The notes under the pieces: generated by a model | Seen by the model: the letters and a program-made list of their open reading frames with translations, nothing else | Told to the model about the DNA's origin: nothing | The model's database searches: none | Position numbers and translations under genes: made by a program | Shown: in pieces, positions 1 through 6,461 of the stretch | Layout: each line of letters opens with the position of its first letter | Position numbering within the stretch: the first letter of the stretch is position 1 | Source: Verrucomicrobiota bacterium | GTDB lineage: Bacteria; Verrucomicrobiota; Kiritimatiellia; CAIQIC01; Lenti-01 | Length of the DNA: 13,012 bases | Assembly: GCA_003451935.1 (NCBI GenBank) | Contig: DMJA01000210.1 | Coordinates: forward strand, 1 to 13,012 | Direction: 5' to 3'

Positions 1-1402
1 GGATGACGGACCCCGACGACCCCAGCACGTTGCCGAACCGCACCGCCATGAACCGGGTCTTGCCGGGCGCGCGCGATTGCATCAGGATTTCCGCCACCCG
101 CTTGCTGGCGCCCATCACGCTCGTCGGCCGCACCGCCTTGTCCGTGGACACCAGCACGAAGCGCTCCACGCCGAACTCCTCCGCCACATCCATCAGCACC
201 GCGCTGCCCACCACGTTGTTGAACACCGCCTCCCACGGGTTGCCCTCCACCATGGGCACATGCTTGCACGCCGCGGCGTGGAACACGATCTGCGGCCGAT
301 GCCGATCGAAGAGATGGGACATCAGCGCCCGGTCCTGGACCCGGCCCATCGCCGGATGGAGATGTTCGAAGCGGGTCTCCGCGCGGAGCGCTTTCTCGAT
401 CTGGTACAAATTGAATTCGTTGGCCTCGATCAGCAGAAGCCCCGCCGGCTTGAAGCGCAAAATCTGCCGGCACAGCTCCGACCCGATGGATCCGCCCGCG
501 CCGGTCACGGCCACCGTCTTGCCCGTCAGGCAATGTCCGATTCCCTCCCAGTCCAGATGCACCGGCGACCGCCCCAGGATGTCCTCGTACTCCACCTCCC
601 GGACATCGTTCACCGTGACCCGGCCATCGACCAACGAGGTGATCGAAGGCAGCGTCTTGAAGGGCAGCCCCGTCGCCTTGCACGTGATGACGACCTGCCG
701 CATGTCGTCGCCCACCACCGACGGCATCGCGATCAGCAATTCGTCCGCCTGGAACCGGCTGGCCAAGAGCGGCAGCTTGCTGATGGGCCCGCGCACCGGC
801 ACATCGAGCAGCCGTTGACCATACTTGCGCGGATCGTCATCGACGCAAGCCACGATGTCGTAGCGGGACCGCGCATCGCCTTGGATTTCCCGGATCATGC
901 TCGCCGCCGCATCCCCCGCTCCGATGATCAACAGCCGGATCTGGCGCACGGGCAGGCTGTCGTCATCTTCCCGGTTCCACAGCGCGAGCCACGCCTTCTT
1001 GCGGGTCCCCACCATCCGGATGGCAATCCGGAATCCCCCGCAGAAAACCAGCGTAAAGATGCAGTCTGCCAGGAAAACCGACCGCGGATAGCCCGTAAAA
1101 TGGAAGACGATGGTCAGGCTCGTGATCAAAATCAAGGAGGCCAGCCCCGACGCCTTGGCGAGCCGGATCGCATCGGGAATGCTCGTGTATCGCCACATGC
1201 CGCGATACACCCCCATCGCCCCGAACACCGCCACCTTCACCACCAGCAGCCACGGCAGGAGGATGAGAATGCGACGCCACTGCGAGGGGGGGATGTCCAG
1301 GGAATACCGGACGCCATAGGCCAGGACCAGCGAGGCGACAAACAGCGCCAAATCGCCGGCGAGGATCACATAGAAATTGCGGTTTTTCAGTTGGTTCAAC
1401 AT
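1..1402 (-). CDS. FlaA1/CapD/PglF-type nucleotide-sugar 4,6-dehydratase, C-terminus cut by window edge
   Basis: Reading leftward from the ATG at 1402-1400 gives 467 uninterrupted codons to the window edge. The family usually runs 600-650 residues, so the C-terminal part is missing. Four hydrophobic segments lie at about residues 11-33, 44-66, 84-102 and 108-130. A first Rossmann-like domain starts near LLIIGAGDAAASMI (157-170). The catalytic dehydratase domain starts at the NAD-binding TGAGGSIGSE (300-309), followed by HAAACKHVPM (375-384) and STDKAVRPTSVMGASKR (419-435). The usual YxxxK tyrosine is replaced by Met430 before Lys434, as in WbpM/PglF-type long dehydratases. Known family members convert UDP-GlcNAc or a related sugar to the 4-keto-6-deoxy form at the inner membrane. 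A GAGGG at 1412-1416, 9 nt upstream, supports the start. The DegT aminotransferase upstream would be the natural next enzyme. Exact substrate is inferred. Confidence 0.93.
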   Translation of the reverse strand, partial: MLNQLKNRNFYVILAGDLALFVASLVLAYGVRYSLDIPPSQWRRILILLPWLLVVKVAVFGAMGVYRGMWRYTSIPDAIRLAKASGLASLILITSLTIVFHFTGYPRSVFLADCIFTLVFCGGFRIAIRMVGTRKKAWLALWNREDDDSLPVRQIRLLIIGAGDAAASMIREIQGDARSRYDIVACVDDDPRKYGQRLLDVPVRGPISKLPLLASRFQADELLIAMPSVVGDDMRQVVITCKATGLPFKTLPSITSLVDGRVTVNDVREVEYEDILGRSPVHLDWEGIGHCLTGKTVAVTGAGGSIGSELCRQILRFKPAGLLLIEANEFNLYQIEKALRAETRFEHLHPAMGRVQDRALMSHLFDRHRPQIVFHAAACKHVPMVEGNPWEAVFNNVVGSAVLMDVAEEFGVERFVLVSTDKAVRPTSVMGASKRVAEILMQSRAPGKTRFMAVRFGNVLGSSGSVI

Positions 1403-1483
1403 GGCATCACGCCCTCGGAGTCACGGGAGGAACATTGCGCGGAATATAGCCCCTCCCCCGCCGAAAGAAACGCAGAAATTCGG

Positions 1484-1906
1484 TCATGCGGATTTCCCCA
1501 TCATCCAATCGGCCACCCACCAGAACAAAACCACCCCCGCCAGATTGGCCGCCGCATCCCACCAACTGAACATCCGGCTGCCCCCGCTGAACCCAAGCTG
1601 CAGCAGCTCCATCAGCAACCCGTACCCCGCCCCGGCCAAAGGCAGCCCCCACATCCAGATTTCGAAGTCTCTAGTCTCTGGTCTGTTGTCTCTCGTCTGG
1701 CTCTTGTCCCCCGCCGCCCAGCGCAACAAAATCCCCAACACCCCATACATCGCCACATGGGCCACCTTGTCGATCCCCGGGATCCCCGCCGCCGACGGCG
1801 GAAACATCCACGCCGGCAGCAACGACAATATCGCGATCAGCGCCAAATGCGCCCCGCACGCCCACCGGCGGGCCACCATCGGAACTGCGGCCAAAAGCGC
1901 CCTCAT
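1484..1906 (-). CDS. VanZ family membrane protein
   Basis: A 140-residue protein with four predicted membrane segments (about 13-33, 45-64, 83-104, 113-136). It carries the VanZ family signature: DKVAH with a following tyrosine (46-54), ELLQ (100-103), then Arg111, Asp117 and Asn121. VanZ-like proteins are often found in polysaccharide and exosortase-linked loci, but their biochemical role outside teicoplanin resistance is not settled. The loop between segments 2 and 3 (residues 69-82, SQTRDNRPETRDFE) is encoded by a heptamer tandem repeat and looks like an insertion in the family fold. The start is uncertain: AGGAG at 1908-1912 sits only one base before ATG 1906, unusually close, and a second ATG lies at 1879. 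The gene ends in TGA and is followed by 81 nt before the dehydratase. Confidence 0.82.
   Translation of the reverse strand: MRALLAAVPMVARRWACGAHLALIAILSLLPAWMFPPSAAGIPGIDKVAHVAMYGVLGILLRWAAGDKSQTRDNRPETRDFEIWMWGLPLAGAGYGLLMELLQLGFSGGSRMFSWWDAAANLAGVVLFWWVADWMMGKSA
1661..1707. repeat. Degenerate heptamer tandem repeat inside vanZ
   Basis: On the plus strand 1666-1700 reads as five 7-base units close to NGTCTCT: AGTCTCT, AGTCTCT, GGTCTGT, TGTCTCT, CGTCTGG, with a weaker continuation to about 1707. A 7-base unit shifts frame each copy, yet no stop is produced, and the minus-strand gene reads it as a hydrophilic Thr/Arg/Asp/Glu-rich loop. The pattern is seen directly. That it belongs to a dispersed repeat family is inferred from similar 'GTCTSTG' tracts I recall from environmental bacterial genomes. 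Confidence 0.7.
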
Positions 1907-1984
1907 TCTCCTGTTCCGGTTCTGTTGCGGCCGGTCGCGGTGAGGCCGGCGGCGGTTTCGTGTACGGTCCGCTGGCGCCGGCGC

Positions 1985-2028
1985 GCGGGCACCTTGCCCG
2001 CCTCCGAGCGGGCGGGACTCCCGCGCTC
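1985..2028. repeat. REP-like pair of GC-rich palindromes in the spacer between the aminotransferase and vanZ
   Basis: The 139-nt spacer 1907-2045 has no gene. It contains a perfect 7-bp hairpin, GCGGGCA (1985-1991), loop CCT, TGCCCGC (1995-2001). Next to it is a second hairpin with outer arms GAGCG (2006-2010) and CGCTC (2024-2028) and inner arms CGGG (2013-2016) and CCCG (2020-2023), with a GG bulge. No U-run follows on the minus-strand transcript, so a classical intrinsic terminator is not supported. A REP-type repeat or mRNA-stabilising structure fits better. Confidence 0.5.
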
Positions 2029-2045
2029 CCAGGGGGGCTCCCCGG

Positions 2046-3197
2046 TCACCCTTTCGCCGCCGACCGGACGTGTTCGCAGATGTACCCCAGCTCGTCGTCC
2101 GTCAGCGACGGATAGATCGGCAGGGAAATCACTCCCTGCCAATGGCGTTCGGCGGTGGGATAATCCGCAGGCTTCAGCCCATACCGGTCTCGATAATAGC
2201 TCATGCGGTGAAGGGGCTTGTAGTGGACCGACGTGCCGATGCCCGCCGCGTTCAGTTGTTCAATGAACCGGTTCCGGCCCACCGGACATGCAGCGCCGAG
2301 CACAATCCAGAACAAGTGCCAGGCATGATCTTCCCGAGGCCCTTTGCATGTGGGCAGATCCAGATGTTCCACGCCCGCCAAGGCGCGATAATAGAACTCC
2401 GCGCATCGCTGTCGTCCACGGCGAAACTCCTCCGCCCTCTCCAATTGCGCCAATCCGATGGCTGCATTGATGTCCGGCATGTTGTATTTGAAACCGGGGG
2501 CCACCACGTCGTATTCCCAATTCGCCTTGGCCTCGGTGAAGCGCCCCCAGATGTCGCGGTTGATGCCATGCAACCGCATGACCTTGGCGCGCCTGTAAAC
2601 CGCCTCGTCGTCCGTCGCCAACATCCCCCCCTCGCCCGTCGTGAGGGTCTTGTTGGCATAGAAGCTGAAGCAGGTCGCATCCCCGAACGATCCGATCATC
2701 CGCCCCTTGCATTTTGTGGGAAAGGCATGCGCGGCATCTTCGATCAGCCGGATGCCGTATTTGCGGCATACGGCCAAGATGCCCTCCATCTCCGCCGCCT
2801 GGCCGCCAAAATGGACCAGCACCAGCGCCTTGGCTTCCGGATGTCGCTTGGCGGCCGCTTCCAAAATCTCCGGAGTCACCAGGCACGTGCCGTATTCGAC
2901 ATCCAAAAACACCGGATCGGCCCCCAGATACCGGATGATCTACGCCGACGCCGTGAAGGTCATCGTCGGCACGAGCACCTTGTCTCCCGGCCCAATCCCG
3001 ATGGCTTCCGCCGCCAAATGAAGCGCAGCGGTGGCCGAATTGACCGCACAGGCGTGTTTGGCGCCGACCGCCTCGGCAAACCGCTTTTCGAATTCCGCGC
3101 ATTTGCCCGCCGTCGTGAGCCACCCGCTCTTCAAAACCTCGCCCACATAGGCCAGTTCGTTGCCCGAGCAATCCACTTTGGAAAAGGGAATATTCAT
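2046..3197 (-). pseudogene. DegT/DnrJ/EryC1/StrS family aminotransferase interrupted by an in-frame TAG
   Basis: The frame from ATG 3197 to TGA 2046 is 383 codons, the normal family length, but codon 86 (2942-2940) is TAG. No frame change occurs on either side. Before it lie residues 1-85 ending TMTFTASA; after it the same frame continues IIRYLGADPVFLDVEYGT, a normal join in this family, where Glu or a similar residue is common. The rest is intact: EDAAHA (153-158) with the PLP-contacting aspartate, and FSFYANKTLTTGEGG with the PLP lysine at about residue 183. Family members aminate 4-keto (or 3-keto) nucleotide sugars with PLP. Conventional gene calling would split it into 2940-3197 and a GTG-started 2046-2912, and neither fragment alone can form the fold. 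It lies 13 nt after wbqC. It may be a pseudogene, a sequence error, or read through. Confidence 0.9.
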
Positions 3198-3210
3198 TGC
3201 AGACTCATGC

Positions 3211-3921
3211 CTATTGAATTTGGCGCCCCGATTGGATCACGGCGAGGGAATCGGGTCCGCAGTTCATGAGGAGATCCAGCACCCCCAGATAGGGCATGAA
3301 CTCCCCCCACAATTGCGGATACACCGGATGAACGTAGTTCTGGAACACGATCTTCAGCCCCGCCACCTCGACCAAGCCCATGTCCATGAACTCGGCCGCG
3401 ACGGCCCCATCATGCAGCACCCCGATGCCCGCCCGCTGGCAGAGATGGATGATCCGCTCGGTTTTGCCCAGATGCCCGTCATCCTCGGCGAGGTCCGAGC
3501 TTCGGAGTAGTTTCGCTTGGATCCCCAGCGCCTCCATGAAGAACGCGATGAGTCCGATGGTGAAATCCGCCAACCGTTCCGGCTTCCGCTGGTACAGGCC
3601 GCGCACGGCCGGAAAGTAGCGGTCGAAATGCCCCGCCTTGCGGTAGCCGTGTTCGATGGTCCGCAGGTGCTTCTCGACCCAGGCCTGCGAATAATCGATC
3701 CGCTTCTGCGCGATGGATACCCCGAGGTTGCCGTCCGATTTGACCGGAATCGTCAACAGTACCTTCCCGTTGGGCCCTTTCACGTAATTCCGCTGCTGCC
3801 AGGACTTGGGTTCGAACTGCACGTGATCGAACGCCACATAGACATCCGCGGCGGCGAGCATTTCAAAATACCCGAGCCAAGGCAGATAGGTCGGTTGCAG
3901 GATGGCGCCTTTCAAATTCAT
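3211..3921 (-). CDS. WbqC family protein
   Basis: A 236-residue protein of usual length for the WbqC-like family. The hallmark N-terminus is clear: QPTYLPWLGYFEML (9-22), AFDHVQFEPKSWQQRN shortly after, then KG and a phrase LLTIPVK. The C-terminal part holds NYVHPVYPQLWGEFMPYLGVLD, also typical. The catalytic role of the family is not established to my knowledge; members occur in O-antigen and capsule loci, often next to DegT aminotransferases, as here. ATG 3921 was chosen because the family similarity begins there. The reading frame is open upstream to 4020 but that part overlaps the phosphoglycosyltransferase gene and has no family character. The gene ends with TAG at 3213-3211, followed after one codon by TGA at 3207-3205. 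Confidence 0.88.
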   Translation of the reverse strand: MNLKGAILQPTYLPWLGYFEMLAAADVYVAFDHVQFEPKSWQQRNYVKGPNGKVLLTIPVKSDGNLGVSIAQKRIDYSQAWVEKHLRTIEHGYRKAGHFDRYFPAVRGLYQRKPERLADFTIGLIAFFMEALGIQAKLLRSSDLAEDDGHLGKTERIIHLCQRAGIGVLHDGAVAAEFMDMGLVEVAGLKIVFQNYVHPVYPQLWGEFMPYLGVLDLLMNCGPDSLAVIQSGRQIQ

Positions 3922-3931
3922 CGCATGCAGT

Positions 3932-4624
3932 TTAGGCCAAATGTTCCGGTCCGCCAAGCGCCGGCGGTTCCCCCACGCCCCGCACCTTGTCCACGTAGCC
4001 GTGAAAAACACTTGCGCCAATGCGCTTCATTCCCAGTGAATAGGGCACCGTCAACAGCAGGATCAGCCCATCGGTGCGCCAAGAGGATTTCTCCACGTAC
4101 AGCACATCGAGTTCGAGATTCTGCGCATTGTTCAGGTTGCGCCCGTCCACGACCTGGGCCAGCCCCGTGATGCCCGGCAACACCGCAAGCCGCTTGGCCT
4201 CCCGCTCCGTATAGCGGCCTTTATCCCAAGGAACGTCCGGGCGGGGACCGATCAGGCACATGTCGCCCTTGATCACATTGAACAACTGCGGCAGCTCGTC
4301 GAATCCCAAACGCAGGAACTTGCCAATCGGAGTCAACCGCGGATCGTTCTCCAGCGTCAGCACCTTGCCGTCCGGCCCCAGCACCGGCGCCACCCCCACC
4401 CGCATGCTGCGGAACTTGTACAGCCGGAACACCCGGCCGTTGCGCCCGAGCCGGTCACTGACATACAGCACCGGGCCCCGGGAAGTCAGCTTCACCGTCA
4501 CGGCAAGCAACAACAGCAGGGGCGACAAAAGGATTAAACCAACAAACGACAGGATCCGTTCCAAAATGGCTTTCGCCTTCCAGGATCGCGGACCGGCAAT
4601 CGCGGTTGGATCAAGCGCCGTCAT
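3932..4624 (-). CDS. PglC-like monotopic phosphoglycosyltransferase (bacterial sugar transferase)
   Basis: A 230-residue protein of the small bacterial sugar transferase type: one hydrophobic re-entrant helix near residues 24-46, then the catalytic domain without the extra N-terminal membrane region of WbaP. Seen motifs: KFRSMR (70-75), NDPRLTPIGKFLR (93-105), the catalytic Asp-Glu pair in FDELPQL (108-114), GDMCLIGPRPD (120-130) and PGITG (150-154). Known enzymes transfer a phosphosugar from a UDP-sugar to undecaprenyl phosphate, starting the repeat unit on the inner membrane. The start overlaps the GNAT stop as ATGA, with GGAG just upstream, so translation is probably coupled. Next to a dehydratase, aminotransferase and acetyltransferase, a UDP-4-amino-sugar derivative is the likely substrate (inference). 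The gene ends in TAA, 10 nt before wbqC. Confidence 0.93.
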   Translation of the reverse strand: MTALDPTAIAGPRSWKAKAILERILSFVGLILLSPLLLLLAVTVKLTSRGPVLYVSDRLGRNGRVFRLYKFRSMRVGVAPVLGPDGKVLTLENDPRLTPIGKFLRLGFDELPQLFNVIKGDMCLIGPRPDVPWDKGRYTEREAKRLAVLPGITGLAQVVDGRNLNNAQNLELDVLYVEKSSWRTDGLILLLTVPYSLGMKRIGASVFHGYVDKVRGVGEPPALGGPEHLA

Positions 4625-5214
4625 GGCTCCAAGAATCGTCGATATTGGTTGTACCCTGCCGCTGTCCGCTCAAGAACGAATCCGTGTTTCACATAAAACG
4701 CATTGGCGCGGCCATTATCGACCTCGGTTTTCAGCATGATGGACTTGAACCCGCGGCTACGCGCATCTTCCAGCAAACGCAATAGCAATTGCCCCGCGAT
4801 TCCGCGTCCGCGGAAATCTTCATCCACCACAATGGGCCGCAGTTCGTATTCGGCTTGCCCGCCAAGGGGGAACTCCTGCCTGTGGCGAGGCAAAAGCCTG
4901 CGGGAAAGATCGCCCCAGCCAGAAGGATGCAAGAGCACATGGAGCCCACCCCATAGCAACAAGCCGCCCCACATCGCCCGCACTAGATTTTGGCGAACAG
5001 ACGCTGGATTCCAAACGCCACATACGAAGCCGGCAATCCGGCTGCCGGACTCCACCTCGACATAGCCGCATCCCCCGCCGGCCGCCAAGGACAGAGAACG
5101 ATAGTAGCAGGCCAGAAGGCGCCGCCCCGTATACCCCTTCAAGCGGGAACGCAAGAATGCCTGGTGCAGAACCGCAACCGCCACGGCATCGCCAGGTTCG
5201 AGGGGCCGAATCAC
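4621..5214 (-). CDS. GNAT family N-acetyltransferase
   Basis: A 197-residue protein. The acetyl-CoA binding motif A is clear: ELRPIVVDEDFRGRGIAGQL (124-143) with the RGRGIAG pyrophosphate loop at 135-141, followed by KTEVDNGRANAFYVKHGFV, the usual motif B region. A hydrophobic, Gly/Leu/Trp-rich stretch (79-96) is an insertion that may contact membrane or a partner. The start is GTG at 5214-5212, supported by a strong AGGAGG 6 nt upstream and by the typical opening MIRPLEPGD. Start and upstream stop overlap as GTGA, and the stop overlaps the next gene as ATGA. In this position it is a candidate for N-acetylating the 4-amino sugar made by the DegT enzyme, taking the place PglD has in other loci (inference). 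The general family is certain, the substrate is not. Confidence 0.85.
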   Translation of the reverse strand: MIRPLEPGDAVAVAVLHQAFLRSRLKGYTGRRLLACYYRSLSLAAGGGCGYVEVESGSRIAGFVCGVWNPASVRQNLVRAMWGGLLLWGGLHVLLHPSGWGDLSRRLLPRHRQEFPLGGQAEYELRPIVVDEDFRGRGIAGQLLLRLLEDARSRGFKSIMLKTEVDNGRANAFYVKHGFVLERTAAGYNQYRRFLEP

Positions 5215-6437
5215 AAACCCCCTCCTGAAGCTTTCCGCTGGCTGGCCATCTCGAGGAGGGCAGCCAATTCACCGAGGCACTTTTCACGCGAAAAATATAC
5301 AAGGGCATAGGCTCGTCCGCTGCCCCCCATCGATTGGAAGCGTTCCGGCAGGGCGGCCTGCGCCTCGCCCATTGCGTCAGCAAATGGGCCCACCTCTTCA
5401 GGCGGACACAGCCACCCGCATCCCGCGTTGCGCAAATCGTCCGCCAAATCGCTTTCATTATCCACGGCGGCAAGGATCGGCTTGCCGGACAGCATGTAGG
5501 AAATGCACTTCGACGGCGTGGAACTGAGCGCCCCCCCGCGCCGGGTGGGCAGCAAGAATACATCCGCCATGGTCTGGATCCGCGCCACCCGCATCGCATC
5601 CGGATCCGAACGGAACAACACATTCTGGAGGCCAAGCTCGCGCGCCAGCGCCATGCACGATGCCTTGGCGCTCCCTTCGCCAACGATCACCAGTTGATTG
5701 TTTCCAGAGGCGATGGCTTGGAACGCCTGGATGGCCGTTTCCAACCCGGAAAGCGCGGAAAGATTCCCGAGGTACATGAACGTGAATCGGTCTGCCGGAA
5801 CCTCATACTCCTTGCAGACTTCCCTCCGGTCGTGGACCTCCTCGAACGGCTTCACGTCCACCCAGTTCCGGACGACATGAACCCGCCCCTCGATTCCTCG
5901 GCTCGCGGCATACTGCCGGCCGATCCGCGGTGAAAGCAGCACGACCGCTGCGGACCGCCGGGCCCCGGCCCGGTCCCACGCCCGGAGAATCCACGCACCG
6001 GCTTTGAATATGCAGGGGGGGAGTTTCGTCGTCAGCGACTCGGGATAGATATCCATCACATGTTGCACCACCGGGATTCCATGCCGCGCCGCTTCCCGCG
6101 TCAAATGCCAAGGCCCGAAGATGGGCCACATGTTGGCGTAGATGACATCAAATTCGCTTCGATGCCCCGCCAACCAGTTCGCCACCTGCCGCCCGAAGTC
6201 CCAGCTCTCGCGGGCACGGTTCAACAAGCGGGAATCGGCGCAGTGATAAGAATCAAGCCGGGTAATGTCAGTGGGCTCTGGGCTGTCGGCAACCGGACCG
6301 GCCCCACGCGACGGTTGGGGACAAAGAACATGCACACCATGGCCTCGGGATTCCAGATGCGCCTTCAGATCACAGCTCAACCGCGCCGAAACCACGGGTT
6401 CCGGAGGATAGACGGCAGTGACAATGAGAACGCGCAT
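5211..6437 (-). CDS. GT4 glycosyltransferase, WcaI/WbuB-like
   Basis: A 408-residue GT-B fold protein. The N-terminal domain opens with VLIVTAVYPPEPVVSARL, the pattern of WcaI/WbuB-type enzymes, and contains DVIYANMWPIFGP and VVQHVMDIYPESL. The C-terminal nucleotide-sugar domain starts near YLGNLSALSGLETAI and contains LVIVGEGSAKA and LLPTRRGGALSSTPSKCISYMLSGKPILAAVD, where TPSK...YM.SGKP is the donor-site phrase of this subfamily. Characterised relatives add a (deoxy)amino sugar or fucose to lipid-linked intermediates on the cytoplasmic side. It follows asnB by 24 nt and its stop overlaps the GNAT start. Because it sits directly before the phosphoglycosyltransferase gene, it may add the second sugar (inference). 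The donor cannot be read from sequence. Confidence 0.9.
   Translation of the reverse strand: MRVLIVTAVYPPEPVVSARLSCDLKAHLESRGHGVHVLCPQPSRGAGPVADSPEPTDITRLDSYHCADSRLLNRARESWDFGRQVANWLAGHRSEFDVIYANMWPIFGPWHLTREAARHGIPVVQHVMDIYPESLTTKLPPCIFKAGAWILRAWDRAGARRSAAVVLLSPRIGRQYAASRGIEGRVHVVRNWVDVKPFEEVHDRREVCKEYEVPADRFTFMYLGNLSALSGLETAIQAFQAIASGNNQLVIVGEGSAKASCMALARELGLQNVLFRSDPDAMRVARIQTMADVFLLPTRRGGALSSTPSKCISYMLSGKPILAAVDNESDLADDLRNAGCGWLCPPEEVGPFADAMGEAQAALPERFQSMGGSGRAYALVYFSREKCLGELAALLEMASQRKASGGGL
5221..5226 (-). promoter_or_regulatory. Strong Shine-Dalgarno site for the GTG-started GNAT gene
   Basis: On the minus strand AGGAGG lies 6 nt before GTG 5214-5212, inside the end of the preceding glycosyltransferase gene. 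It decides the GTG start, as no ATG is nearby in that frame. Confidence 0.7.
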
Positions 6438-6461
6438 CGCGGCAAAACAGTTATTGAATTT

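Noticed and set aside
1443..1448. TATATT on the minus strand as a -10 box for the dehydratase
   Set aside because: The hexamer is close to consensus and lies in the 81-nt spacer after vanZ, but no convincing -35 element is found 16-18 nt upstream. Not enough to call a promoter.
77..2266. A 729-codon open frame on the plus strand
   Set aside because: It lies antisense to the dehydratase, vanZ and the spacer, and its product is a His/Arg/Pro-rich sequence with no domain. It is a by-product of GC-rich third positions.
2046..2912. Independent 288-residue aminotransferase starting at GTG 2912
   Set aside because: It lacks the N-terminal part of the PLP fold, and the upstream 85 codons plus TAG are in the same frame, so it is the rest of one gene.
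2070..3269. A 399-codon open frame on the plus strand
   Set aside because: Antisense to the DegT aminotransferase, whose minus-strand frame carries the PLP motifs. The plus frame has no recognisable family.
3922..4020. A 33-residue N-terminal extension of wbqC
   Set aside because: It overlaps the phosphoglycosyltransferase gene and family similarity begins at ATG 3921.
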